From positions 1-64,000 of the forward strand of contig NZ_MIET01000022.1 in the NCBI RefSeq assembly GCF_003590335.1: 64,000 nucleotides of DNA, read 5' to 3'. Positions within the stretch are counted from its first letter, which is position 1. Each line of letters opens with the position of its first letter. The position numbers were made by a program, and so were the translations under genes. Below are positions 11,201-20,506 of the stretch, piece after piece. The notes under the pieces were generated by a model, which was not told the DNA's origin, made no database searches, and was given only the letters and a program-made list of their open reading frames with translations. The DNA is from Pseudoalteromonas sp. MSK9-3 (GTDB lineage Bacteria; Pseudomonadota; Gammaproteobacteria; Enterobacterales; Alteromonadaceae).

Positions 11201-13358
11201 GCGGGTTGCCCACACTCACGTTATCGTCAGTGACAGTAAATAGTGTTCCCTTGTCAGCGTCGCTATGGTTAACTGTAATTTGGCTGCTAAATTCAACCAA
11301 ACCGTCAAACAATGCTTCGTCTCCCACATGTAACGCTCGGCTTGGCGCGCTATGCAATAAACCTACCTTACCCGCATCCGTGGTGATCAAGCGTTGAACG
11401 CTTTGTCCATTAAAGTGGCTAACGTCAAGTGCGGATGGCTTAAAGCTATCACTGAGCACCGCCAACTTGGCGTCACTCATCCAGCTGGCCTGCTCAGCAA
11501 CCTGTGCAACTTTAACCTGACTATGCACACTCACGTGCTCATCAATATTAAGACGTGGTGCACTGATGGTATCGCTGGTACTTAACGTACCTTTGACATC
11601 AACTGGCACAGCCATGCCCTCTGTACCTACATTTACACCTTGCTTTTTAACACGCAACAGGTCGTTATCTTCATAGTCTTTGACTAATACTGCCGATTCT
11701 TCTGCTGTCGAGGCCTTAACCACTAACTTCCCGAGTTGGTCACTTTCTTCTGCACCAATAATCATACCCTGTGTGAGATGCGCATTTTTGGCCTTCAACG
11801 CAAGGTCTGTTACGATATCTTCGCTTGCTTGAATATCTTTAAATGTCGCGTGGTCTTTCACAGCCATGGTGGTATTTACTACCGCCCCCTTCGCACGGTC
11901 TTGTTCTGTCACACCGGTTTCGGTATCGCCAACCCACAGCTTTTTCGTGGTGGCTTTTTTAGAGATAGTGGCATCGGTCGTCACTGACAGTTCATTCACT
12001 GTGGTGTGACCTGCGGTTAATTGATTTGTTACTGTTGCCGTGTTAGCTGTTAATTGACCCATTGCTGTCACATCTTGTGCAGTTACGCTCTGGGCATTAA
12101 CGCCAGCTTCAACATTCAAACTGTCTTTGACTTGGGTTGCTTGGTAAATGGTGACTTTGGCTTCATCTTGTAGCGGTGTATTAGTGACTTTAACAAACTG
12201 GTCATTGACAGTTGCGACATTAAATAGGTCACCACCTGCATCACCGTGCACATCCAACTTCGCTGTAGCGTCAGTTTTACCTAGCCCTAAATTTCCTGAC
12301 ACAGATAAAGAACCCGCCGCCATGGGCAAAGCCTCACTACCAATCGACGCTGAGTCCGCTACGCTAACGTGACCCTGGAAGTGACTTTTACCATCGCGGT
12401 TCAGCTGCACATAATTGCCATCGACCGTAGTGCCAAATTGTCCATTTCCAGTAACATGAAAATCAGCCTCTAACTGCGTAGTGCCGACCCCTACTCGACC
12501 TTCAGAGTTAATATAAAACGGCGTGCTGTCTTGCGTCTTATCATCAATACGTAGCAATGCACCTCTGTCATCACTGTCCTTGGCGATATGAAATTTTGCA
12601 TCAGCGCTTTGCTCATCAATACCTACACTGATGGCTTCTCTGGTATGTAAATGGCCAGAAAATATCGCATTCTGAGCATCCAGTAGGCCTTCTAATGTGG
12701 CGATCTCTTTCACCGTTAATGTTTGCGCTGTTGCATGGTGCAAAGACGAAGTTGCCGAGACACTAAGATCATTTGTGGTCGTTGTTTGCGCCACATTCAG
12801 TGCTTGGCCCAATTCTAGCTTACCCATCACATGAACTTCTGGCTCATTTTCATCATTGAGCTTTGCTTGCACAATGTCTTGGCCACTGTGGGTCACATTG
12901 AGTGACTCTATCTCAACATTTGGGCTTGTCAACATCGAGTCAAGCTCAAGCCTATTAGCAGTTAAGGTTTGAGAAACAGCCACGGTTTCATCAGCTTTTG
13001 ATACGGTTAGAGCATCTTCAAAAACGCGTAATGCATCCGCATCGACTGTCAGAGTTTGCGTGCCTTGTTGAGTCATGCTCAGTTGTGATGGCGTCAGTCT
13101 GACTTCCCCACTTTCTGGCGCAGTGCCTTTAACACTCAACGCCGATGAAATTTCAATTTCATCTTGGCCCGCGTGCTCCACCACCTGGATTGGGTCATCA
13201 ATTTGGTTAAAACCAGAGCGGATCATAGCCTCAAAGTCATCACCTGATGGCGTTTTTAAATCATCAAACTTCTCGATTAAAGCCTGACGGTCTGCTTTTT
13301 CCACTAAAGTACTGGATTGGGCTGATAACGTAGCGTCTTGCTCATTAAGTGTGTTCAT
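8265..13358 (-). CDS. Giant tail-fibre protein with beta-repeat shaft and beta-helix tip
   Basis: A protein of 1697 residues in the position of Afp13, between the baseplate gene and the tape measure. The N-terminus has a TPSGDDFEAMIRSGF segment resembling the attachment motif of the other fibres here. Residues of about 60-1400 are many short beta repeats alternating LxVxGxLxV blocks with phage-fibre blocks of the type GRVGVGT..(L/P)EADFHVTG. The last ~250 residues read as a right-handed beta-helix with Gly-rich turns (GGAFHLRY, GGAIYGEA, GGGAFG, GGGAYK), ending in a Trp/Cys-rich tip. It should be the host-recognition fibre. The start has AAGGA upstream. Confidence 0.85.
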   Translation of the reverse strand: MNTLNEQDATLSAQSSTLVEKADRQALIEKFDDLKTPSGDDFEAMIRSGFNQIDDPIQVVEHAGQDEIEISSALSVKGTAPESGEVRLTPSQLSMTQQGTQTLTVDADALRVFEDALTVSKADETVAVSQTLTANRLELDSMLTSPNVEIESLNVTHSGQDIVQAKLNDENEPEVHVMGKLELGQALNVAQTTTTNDLSVSATSSLHHATAQTLTVKEIATLEGLLDAQNAIFSGHLHTREAISVGIDEQSADAKFHIAKDSDDRGALLRIDDKTQDSTPFYINSEGRVGVGTTQLEADFHVTGNGQFGTTVDGNYVQLNRDGKSHFQGHVSVADSASIGSEALPMAAGSLSVSGNLGLGKTDATAKLDVHGDAGGDLFNVATVNDQFVKVTNTPLQDEAKVTIYQATQVKDSLNVEAGVNAQSVTAQDVTAMGQLTANTATVTNQLTAGHTTVNELSVTTDATISKKATTKKLWVGDTETGVTEQDRAKGAVVNTTMAVKDHATFKDIQASEDIVTDLALKAKNAHLTQGMIIGAEESDQLGKLVVKASTAEESAVLVKDYEDNDLLRVKKQGVNVGTEGMAVPVDVKGTLSTSDTISAPRLNIDEHVSVHSQVKVAQVAEQASWMSDAKLAVLSDSFKPSALDVSHFNGQSVQRLITTDAGKVGLLHSAPSRALHVGDEALFDGLVEFSSQITVNHSDADKGTLFTVTDDNVSVGNPLSTPLFESFGGATIWGDSTTYGTVEIKVADETLLSTADSQVLIKQLAEPAALKIEDMLKTRETHIAAGQLAINQRPVDGTQFALTGKSQITGQLGINQMPTDEVDFGLTGQAQVNGNLTLLGEGIALHVQGEAQVDEHLTAKNGLTVSVTQNTAEDPKHALKVEGSSKLSGTLTVSENTQLCNGLHVKNDVSRADQRDVVIECPTTIKNTLTADDLVTANNRVIVKSAEGNALHVQGDTLMDRHVSINGDLKLNQSELPANARVHIQEQGKQGLLIERQNGQVGMVFNDGRLGIGIDRPDFMLDVAEDSQFRKDVEIKGRLEVQESLHVDEYASFRSNINVHGNTEAAGEARFGLPFNSGADDESAGMPAGVAQVAIDQNHFAKAFAVYHQGEKPVVIEEGRLGIQTDSPREALDVAGNAVIQGDIVLNGTLRGSGRVECFDGAKIFGDVELRSDLTVNDDVHLKDTLLVDGQATFNRHVEMKTESTFQGSVRLNDELSVHKKAILRDELAVTKQTTLQGGLTVEGLETGSTMSVSPAATFKNAVTVHGELSSLTALRTDGEMRSASITVTGQTDDHIIRVCSDKDMAPLSVNTQNGQALHINTSGDVGLGTDMPEHKLDVSGSVRVREALVVDQQLTLSEGAAAQGDFSVTGALDSASLQLGDTQRISGISADVNLGDETASDSLLATQAAVKAYVDAHCWTLAENNKVLLVQNQQEFDEVMARELLSNITILLLPHTCHPQMNRAYKLKQQVRIGSNVSIIGFNERETRIVKAHSGCRFLLHGQSDALISGVEMRGFTFDGSLLNGGVFEENGGAFHLRYVQSAKLNCVIENHHVNGDGGAIYGEAEVSGVEARHIKHCSSSRQGGGAFGLKRSILEVSMCRAQSGGAVAYCNDCQVVAQNNTATLHGGGAYKCKNLMAQGYWRANQAQSGDGKHIFSGGCDTAHDDGTHQDYWWHALYLDGPVMCGSKPWRNDHI

Positions 13359-13372
13359 TAGTTGTTCCTTGA

Positions 13373-16300
13373 TTAAATACGATTGGGCTTGCTGTGAGCA
13401 ACGATAAACTTGGGCTGTTCAGACGAGCTCGGATTAATAGTTGAAATCGACAAAGGATAAAGGGGACGTAAATAAGGCAGCGGGGTATAGCCTATTGTCA
13501 GCCTCTTCGAGCGGTCGACATGATCAGAAATACTAGGGCGGCAAATTTCATCGATATAATGCTGAGCAGTGAGATAACAGATATCATCTACACTGAACCC
13601 GTCCGGAAAAGACCCCCTTTCTTCTAAACTGGTATCCTCACTGATGTTGACAAAGATAGTGTTGAGCACACTTTCATACACTTCATTAAAGGTGTTGCCC
13701 GATACCACGAAATCATACTGACCCCCAGCATACTGCTTTAATTGCTCTACGATGGTGGCTTTCACATCCCCCCAATCGCCATCAGTTTCTCCCTGATGCG
13801 TCATGATAATTTGGCTTATCGGCCAGAGGGATTCGATAAAATCGGGGAAGTAATACTGCGCGCTGTTACGCATAATGGAATAAGCGCTCGTGCCCTCTTT
13901 TAGGGGCGATTCTTCACCACCATCAAACGTAGCCAAGATTTCATCAACGCTTTGATAGATTTCATGCACCGACTGGCCTTCAATCACCAAGTCACGACGC
14001 CGAGGCTCATTTTTCTGTGACTTGATGAGCGCGTCGACAATTAGGGCTTTAATTTCTCCCCAAGAGTCAGCATGCTTTGCCTGGCGCGCTAGAATCAAGG
14101 TTGTAATTTGCCACGACGCCTGTGCATCATCATTCTCAGAATCTAAATAAAATTCCCCAGCTGCGGCTTTTAAAACCGTATTGACGTTAACCTCAGGCGA
14201 CAAAGGAGCGGTGCCATCTGTATTCACTGTTTTGATAATGCCATCAACATTACTGTATATCTCGTTGAGCGACTCACCTTCAACCTCAACCGCTACGTCT
14301 TCACCTAACTGTTTTGTTAGTTCATTTTCAATTTCCTGCCTTACTGGACTCCATGTTTTACGAACTCGGGCCCATACAGAGAGCGTAAGCCAAGTGAGTG
14401 AACTTGGCGCAGCAGCGGGTGCGGTAAAAAAGTCACCTAAGATTTTACTCAGTTGCTGCTGTATCGCTTTCGATGAGCTACTAGGTTGTGTAAAGCGCAC
14501 TTTTTGAGTTTGAGAAAAGTAATTCAACCAACCATAATACAATCGCTCGAAAGTACTCATCGCTTCTCTATCTAGCCACATGCAATAAACAGGCATATGC
14601 AAAGGGGCAAGTTCGCGAAGCTTGGCTTCTGTAAGCTGACGAAACTCTGAAGTGGCAAATCGCGTCGTCCAGTTTGGCAATACAAAAAACAGGCTACGCC
14701 CTAATTGCGCATTTTGCTGTGTATCTAGCGCGCTGCTCTTCAGCAAACTGCCTTCCACTAAGTAAAAACTTTCTCTGTTGTGCGTTGCCAATGGCATATG
14801 AGCTGGATGAGAGAAACCGAGTCGGCGCATCATCCCTTTTGACATGGAACTACATTGGCTGTGCTGAATATTACTCGCCAAATAGTCATAGCCTCTACAT
14901 CGGTTTTGACCAAGCTCACTTAACTCCGTTAGTAGCCGACATTTATCGACATATTGACGGAGCAACACTAATCGCTCTAACAAAGGCTCTTTCGGGCATG
15001 GGTCTTGTTCGTCTTCTAAGCTGGCAACATAGAAAGAAAAAACGTCTTTATATTTTAATAGGTTGCTATCTAAGGGCCGCTCAGAAAATCGAGCAAGTAA
15101 ATGATCTAAACTTTGATTTAAGCGTGTCAGCTGCGCGATAGAAAAGTCACTTTCTAAGGTTTGTTGCATCCCCTGCTGCCAATACGCATGTGACGCCGTA
15201 TCCAGCAGATGCTCAATGCCACTGAGCCCCGTCAATGCCTGACTTAGCTGGGAGTGTGGTAAGGCCAATGCCTTTTGCCAAAACAGCTGCACTTGCTCGC
15301 TGTTCAGTGATTCACTGGCTAGCATGCTATCTTGTATTTTGCCAAGTACTTCGAATAACGATGGCTGTGGCAAGGATAAAATATCCGGTAAAATATCAAG
15401 CTGTTTATGTTGGTCAGCTAAAACTTGGTCAAATAGCTGCAAGTAGCCTTTAAACTGCAGTAACTGCGCCTTTTTTTCACTATCAATCCTGCCATTTAAT
15501 ACTTGCTCAGTCAGGGCAAACACGTCTGGCATTTCATGCTGTAAAGAGTGATACTCGCTCAATGCGATATGAGGCGTTGCTGGCAACGCTGTTAAATAGC
15601 TCGACTGCGGGGGCAAATAAGGTCGATTTAATATCGTCAGTCCATCACGTATCTGAGCTTGTTCCGTGTCGCTCAATTGATAGGGTTGACCATCAATGTA
15701 AAGATTTAGCGCTTTAAAAAACTCAGCCTCCTCAAACCCCAACTGAGCAATATTAACAATTTGTGCATTGTCATCGCTGCCAAATTGTACTTGCCAAAAC
15801 TCATAACCATCTTGTGCGTTGTAGTTATTTTGTGCGCCTTCCCCATTCAAAAAATGGAATGCTTGCACTTGCTCAATGTGCTTGTGTTCATGCAGCGTGC
15901 TGAGGATATTGGAGCTAAATAAACGCACGCTATAGGCAGATTTATTCAGCTCTTCGTCCAAGACAAAGCCACGCTCTAAGCGAGGACCTTGATAAATATC
16001 ACCAACCCTTAGCCCCTTGTTCACTAATTGCTGCGCTGTGTATTTCGTCACATCGGGGGAGATTTCACGACCAATTAGCGTATAGATCTCAATCAGTAGA
16101 GGTACTAATGCGTCGACATCTCGCAATGCCAAGGTCATCCCTACGTTTATTTTGCTAATCTCATAAAACACGATGTCGCCCAGCACATGATTGACACAGC
16201 GCCCCCGTGCAAAAGCTTGATTTATTTGCTCAGTCACCGCGGCTTTCTTGCCATCATCTTCGACATACAGCAGCACATTAAAATCGACCGCTATGGTGTT

Positions 16301-16675
16301 TGAATCTGCCAACTGCCGTATGTTGACGTGAACATTTTTAACGTCTTGTAAATCCAGAATAAGGCGGCGGTAGTCACTTTCTGTAACACAATGGCTAAAT
16401 AGTACCTGCTCCGGTTCATAGAATTTGGTACTACCACCCGCTTGCGCTTGAGTTAACAATTGCGCTACTGGGTAATCTAGCTTGTAACTGAGATCTGATA
16501 ACACATAAACCAACGCTTCTAACAATGTGATACCGGGATCAAAACGGTTATGATCGGTCCACGTCGAAGGCGCAAATTGCTGTATACGCGCAATGCCTTG
16601 CTGACGGAGTTGTGCCAAATCCTGGCCAAGATTATTTGGCACAGCATTGGTTAACTGCTGAGCTTGATTGTCCAT
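13373..16675 (-). CDS. eCIS baseplate wedge protein (Afp12-like)
   Basis: A protein of 1100 residues immediately downstream of the baseplate J-type protein, as in Afp/PVC clusters. The N-terminal segment (ARIQQFAPSTWTDHNRFDPGITLLEALVYVLSDLSYKLDYPV) is typical of baseplate proteins that join the wedge. Residues from about 770 to 1065 hold three tandem repeats of about 100 residues, each with a (V/I)xGxSxxEIYxSVDxI-like core (about residues 795, 897 and 992). I do not know these repeats from Afp12. The start follows AGGAAAG. Confidence 0.8.
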   Translation of the reverse strand: MDNQAQQLTNAVPNNLGQDLAQLRQQGIARIQQFAPSTWTDHNRFDPGITLLEALVYVLSDLSYKLDYPVAQLLTQAQAGGSTKFYEPEQVLFSHCVTESDYRRLILDLQDVKNVHVNIRQLADSNTIAVDFNVLLYVEDDGKKAAVTEQINQAFARGRCVNHVLGDIVFYEISKINVGMTLALRDVDALVPLLIEIYTLIGREISPDVTKYTAQQLVNKGLRVGDIYQGPRLERGFVLDEELNKSAYSVRLFSSNILSTLHEHKHIEQVQAFHFLNGEGAQNNYNAQDGYEFWQVQFGSDDNAQIVNIAQLGFEEAEFFKALNLYIDGQPYQLSDTEQAQIRDGLTILNRPYLPPQSSYLTALPATPHIALSEYHSLQHEMPDVFALTEQVLNGRIDSEKKAQLLQFKGYLQLFDQVLADQHKQLDILPDILSLPQPSLFEVLGKIQDSMLASESLNSEQVQLFWQKALALPHSQLSQALTGLSGIEHLLDTASHAYWQQGMQQTLESDFSIAQLTRLNQSLDHLLARFSERPLDSNLLKYKDVFSFYVASLEDEQDPCPKEPLLERLVLLRQYVDKCRLLTELSELGQNRCRGYDYLASNIQHSQCSSMSKGMMRRLGFSHPAHMPLATHNRESFYLVEGSLLKSSALDTQQNAQLGRSLFFVLPNWTTRFATSEFRQLTEAKLRELAPLHMPVYCMWLDREAMSTFERLYYGWLNYFSQTQKVRFTQPSSSSKAIQQQLSKILGDFFTAPAAAPSSLTWLTLSVWARVRKTWSPVRQEIENELTKQLGEDVAVEVEGESLNEIYSNVDGIIKTVNTDGTAPLSPEVNVNTVLKAAAGEFYLDSENDDAQASWQITTLILARQAKHADSWGEIKALIVDALIKSQKNEPRRRDLVIEGQSVHEIYQSVDEILATFDGGEESPLKEGTSAYSIMRNSAQYYFPDFIESLWPISQIIMTHQGETDGDWGDVKATIVEQLKQYAGGQYDFVVSGNTFNEVYESVLNTIFVNISEDTSLEERGSFPDGFSVDDICYLTAQHYIDEICRPSISDHVDRSKRLTIGYTPLPYLRPLYPLSISTINPSSSEQPKFIVAHSKPNRI

Positions 16676-16707
16676 AACTTTCCTGAATTAATGGTGTTGA
16701 TAACGAC

Positions 16708-16764
16708 AAGACGCAGGCGCAGCAAGGTTGTGAAAATAAATTTCACCTAGGCTGGTTGCGTCTT
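16708..16764. repeat. Inverted repeat between the two large baseplate genes
   Basis: AAGACGCA at the left pairs with TGCGTCTT at the right, and an inner GTGAAA pairs with TTTCAC, so a two-tier hairpin is possible. There is no T run after it on either strand, so it is not a classic terminator. It could be an RNA-processing or stability element inside the eCIS operon. Confidence 0.4.
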
Positions 16765-16795
16765 TACGAGAATTGAGTGGAGTAAATAAAAACGG

Positions 16796-19700
16796 TTACT
16801 GAACGACGAAGTCGAGTTCAATTTCCCACTTGCCGATGCCTTCGAAGACATCGCCCAAGGTATTGGCTAGCGAGATTTTATGATTACGCGCCGGAACTAA
16901 AATGTCGTGGGGGTTATCTGCATGAATAACACTGTAGTGCTTTTGCGCATTTCCTCCCTTTGTCGCGCGGATCACTTGGACCATATCGACGGCTGGGTGT
17001 GTTTCGAGCACCTGCGCGACAGAAGCCAAATAAATTGTCCGCACCAATGGTTTATCTAACTTGTTCCATGGCGTGAGTGTATCAAGCACCATATCGTTTA
17101 GCTCAATCACCGTGCTCTGAATATCATACAAGGGGTCAATTTTTACAATGAGCTCCAACTGCACTTCAACGTAGTTAGGATCATCGACCTCAACAACCAG
17201 TTTAGGCACCGACAAAGCATTCACTTGGTCACGAATTTGTCGTTTCAAATAACGTGGCACTTTTGGTTGTAAAACCGAGACATCGTGATTCACAGGAACC
17301 ACCACTAAGCTTATGCCTTGTTGATTAACAACTGGGCGAACCGAATGCAGCTGCGAAAAGCGCTGTAATGTGAAGTGTTCATAATCCCAGCCTGTTAACA
17401 GCCTTTGTCTATGCGCTAGACGCTCGCTGACTCGACGGTCAAACTGGGAAGTGGCTTCAGCCACTTTGGCACCAAACGAGGCAAAAGGCTGTATCACTTT
17501 ATCAACGCGTGGATCAGGCAACAGCAATTTGGCAATGGACTCACTCGCTAACGGCTGTTCAAAGTGCGTTGCATCATTGTCTTGGCTCGTTAAGGTAACT
17601 TTGACACCTTGTGTAAACACGCCCTTGAGTTTTGAGTAAACCGGAGACATATTGCTAAACTGGTTGGGCATTTCATTAGCTGCATGATTCAGTTTCGCTC
17701 GGATCCACAGCTTACCATCATGATTGAATGAACCGCCTTGAGATAACTCAGGAAGGTAAAACACCACTAAACCAGAGTCTAATAGATCATAACTGCTGTC
17801 TGAGAGCAGTCGTCCTTCACCAGATTGACCTTGCGACTCTTCTCGTTTAAAGCGATGCCACCTGCCTTGATCAAAGTACTCCCAAACGAATAACGGATTA
17901 TCACCCATGTTATAACCATCAACAGGGTCGACTTGAAAATACATCCGTACTTGCCCTGGCGTCGTCATTTGACTGATTGCCATATACAAATAACCAAATT
18001 CTTCCATGCGAGGTAACAAAGACACCAAGCTTTGCTCTGTCATTTGTTCGCTAGGACGACCAACGGGGGCGATATGTTCAACAAAAATCGGATTGCCGCG
18101 CATCTGTCCTGATGACGTTACACTTTCACTCTCATAATGCACACGCAAGCTGTCAAGCACAGGCGTATAAGGCGGATTAACTAAAAACGGCTCATCCTCG
18201 GTGGCATTTTTATAAGCAAAATATTCGATCACTTTGGCGTAATCTTGATGACCAAAATCTTGTTTTGATAATTCGAGGGTATACCACTTAGGCCACAGCG
18301 TTGCTTTTGTTTCATCAAAAGGCAATGCCAAAAATGTACTTTTGGCATTATTATCGTCACTCGCAAAGGGCAAGGTGTTGAGCGCAACATTATTTTCTGA
18401 ATTAGGCAACGTATTGTCACTGGGGTTATAAAATAAGCGCTGCGTGCTTTGCCCACTATCTGATGCATCTGAGCGTGATATTTTTACCTCACTGTCTGGC
18501 CATACGAGACAATCGCATTCGGGCGACATAAGATCACTGATACTTACACCAACCTCCTCACTCGACTTCGATGAGGTACACGTTGCGGTGCTGTCAAAAT
18601 AGTTTGTACGGTTTAACTTTTGGTTATAAAAATAGCTATACGCTTGATAGTAATCATGGAAGCTATCAGGCCTGTCTAACCAAGCAAACTCAATCTGTGC
18701 ATTGATAATCCGCTTAGTGACTAGTTCCGGATGCGTAAAGTGTAGCTTGGTTGCCAACCTAGGGGCTAAACCAAAAGGCTCAAAAGGTTTACTGGTATCT
18801 AAATCAACTTCACCATTATTCGCAATAACGCCGCTTAACCCCGTCACTTTCGTTGTCAAACTAACTTGGGTAATACTAAAGCGGCTAAAACGTGTATACA
18901 CATCGCTACCATCGCCGTACAACAAATGGTAATACTCTGGTTTCAGTTCAAATGTGATAAATGGCAACGCTTTATCTGCAGCGATAGGCGTCGTCTCTAT
19001 GTGAGTGATGGCTGGAAACAGACTATCCACAGTCAAGACTAACCGATGGTGCAGCGCATCTACACTCACTTGAGCGCTATCGAGCGCTAACACGCCGTCA
19101 CTGGTAGAAACAGAAAAATTAAACCAATCTAACCAGTCATTCAACTGCGCTTGATCACCAAAGTGCAACGCAATTTCTCTTTGCCCCCCGCTTAAAAATA
19201 AATCTTGTGAAGCAACCTTGAGCCCAACGTCAACCGCGTTTGGAGTCGCTCCAAGTCCATTACCGAAACTCGGTTCGCCTTGTGTGAGCTCTATTCCTTG
19301 CTCAGTATCCAGCAAAACCTGATGATTCAGTGCAATTTGCCCGCTGCTTTTTGTCTTGTTCACCGTTGCAACATGGTCAATGTTTGCTTTGTTAATGGTC
19401 ACAACCTCTGTGGTGCTATAAATCAAAGGCTTACCACCTTGGTCTTTCCCACCATCAAACTGCGTGCCCGCAGGCAACGTAAGTGCATCAGTATTATTCA
19501 ATGCAACCACTAAATGTGCGCTATCAGCTGATGCACCCAATGGCTCAAACTTTAATACTTGCCTATAAAAGTGATCTAAATGGCGTGCAACAAACGCATT
19601 AAACTGCGCATTACTATGTCCTAATAAATCAATAAAAGTCAGCAGTAATGCAATATCTGGACGACTGGCTATCTCAACAAGGGCCTCATCCGCTTCACCA

Positions 19701-19978
19701 GATTCAACTAACTTCGCAAGACCCGCCAGCTTCTCCGCTTCGGGTAAAATTCCTTGCCATGTTCCTTGTGCTGATAACGTTCGATCGTCAATATAATTAA
19801 CTTGCTTGGCGAGTGAAGACACATACTCTAACCAAGCCTTTACTGTGCGAGATTCAATACTAAAAAATGAGCGCGACAGGGCATTGAGCTGTCTTCCAAG
19901 CTGACTTCGCCCCACTTCACTTGGATTGACGACATGCTGTGCCGCCAAGGTGGTTGTGTTGTTAGACTTTACAGTCAT
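16796..19978 (-). CDS. eCIS baseplate J/gp6-like protein (Afp11-like)
   Basis: A protein of 1060 residues. The C-terminal third has the baseplate J signature: WDYEHFTLQRFSQLHSVRPV, then VVVPVN, then YVEVQLELIVKIDPLYD. The N-terminal half begins with a helical region naming the tail axis (PDIALLLTFIDLLGHSN) and FNAFVARHLDHFYRQVL. Such proteins form the main ring of the baseplate. Gene order (gp25, J, Afp12) matches other eCIS loci. The start is the ATG just downstream of the gp25 gene, about 90 bases away. Confidence 0.85.
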   Translation of the reverse strand: MTVKSNNTTTLAAQHVVNPSEVGRSQLGRQLNALSRSFFSIESRTVKAWLEYVSSLAKQVNYIDDRTLSAQGTWQGILPEAEKLAGLAKLVESGEADEALVEIASRPDIALLLTFIDLLGHSNAQFNAFVARHLDHFYRQVLKFEPLGASADSAHLVVALNNTDALTLPAGTQFDGGKDQGGKPLIYSTTEVVTINKANIDHVATVNKTKSSGQIALNHQVLLDTEQGIELTQGEPSFGNGLGATPNAVDVGLKVASQDLFLSGGQREIALHFGDQAQLNDWLDWFNFSVSTSDGVLALDSAQVSVDALHHRLVLTVDSLFPAITHIETTPIAADKALPFITFELKPEYYHLLYGDGSDVYTRFSRFSITQVSLTTKVTGLSGVIANNGEVDLDTSKPFEPFGLAPRLATKLHFTHPELVTKRIINAQIEFAWLDRPDSFHDYYQAYSYFYNQKLNRTNYFDSTATCTSSKSSEEVGVSISDLMSPECDCLVWPDSEVKISRSDASDSGQSTQRLFYNPSDNTLPNSENNVALNTLPFASDDNNAKSTFLALPFDETKATLWPKWYTLELSKQDFGHQDYAKVIEYFAYKNATEDEPFLVNPPYTPVLDSLRVHYESESVTSSGQMRGNPIFVEHIAPVGRPSEQMTEQSLVSLLPRMEEFGYLYMAISQMTTPGQVRMYFQVDPVDGYNMGDNPLFVWEYFDQGRWHRFKREESQGQSGEGRLLSDSSYDLLDSGLVVFYLPELSQGGSFNHDGKLWIRAKLNHAANEMPNQFSNMSPVYSKLKGVFTQGVKVTLTSQDNDATHFEQPLASESIAKLLLPDPRVDKVIQPFASFGAKVAEATSQFDRRVSERLAHRQRLLTGWDYEHFTLQRFSQLHSVRPVVNQQGISLVVVPVNHDVSVLQPKVPRYLKRQIRDQVNALSVPKLVVEVDDPNYVEVQLELIVKIDPLYDIQSTVIELNDMVLDTLTPWNKLDKPLVRTIYLASVAQVLETHPAVDMVQVIRATKGGNAQKHYSVIHADNPHDILVPARNHKISLANTLGDVFEGIGKWEIELDFVVQ

Positions 19979-20065
19979 GATCGTACCTTGATAAATAGAA
20001 GGTTAATTTGAGCAAAGCGTGTCGGCCAGATGCTCATAGGTATTTAAAAAATAGGGGTTGGTGGG

Positions 20066-20470
20066 TCACACCGATTGCTCTGTTAAGTAGAATGGGAAAA
20101 CCATATTGCTACGGCTATTAGTTTGTCGAATGACATAATTCAACTGCACCAGTAATATTCCCTCATACAGCTCACTGCTATCAAAATCGATGGACTCTAA
20201 AATAATACGTGGTTCATGGTTGAGTATGACAGTGGCGATTTCCTGACGAAGCTGCGCCAAACTTTGCTCATTCGCATCAGTAAATGAATAACTCCCAAGA
20301 CCTGATCCCATCTCTGGCCATAACGGGCGCTCACCAACCAGGGTGTTGAGCGTTAAATGAATGGCCTGCTGCAACAGCGACTCACCATTATCGATGGCAG
20401 GCCCACTGGTTGGGCTTCGAAAGCGCACAGGAAAGTGCCAGCCTGCGCCCAAAAATGCTTGATTAAACAT
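20066..20470 (-). CDS. gp25/GPW-like baseplate protein (Afp9-like)
   Basis: A protein of 134 residues, the usual length of the gp25 family. It begins with a G-x-GWHFPVRF segment, followed by IDNGESLLQQAIHLTLNTLVGERPLWPEMGSGL, the core of the T4 gp25 fold. The protein forms part of the inner baseplate and connects to the sheath-initiating ring. It lies between the spike gene and the J-type baseplate gene. Confidence 0.9.
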   Translation of the reverse strand: MFNQAFLGAGWHFPVRFRSPTSGPAIDNGESLLQQAIHLTLNTLVGERPLWPEMGSGLGSYSFTDANEQSLAQLRQEIATVILNHEPRIILESIDFDSSELYEGILLVQLNYVIRQTNSRSNMVFPFYLTEQSV

Positions 20471-20506
20471 GCTTACTCCTTGTTCGTAGATTGTTTGGCC
20501 CTAAAA

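Noticed and set aside
8265..13358. Opposite-strand frames inside the giant fibre and tape-measure genes
   Set aside because: Shadow frames of repeat-rich genes; no start signals or protein-like families.
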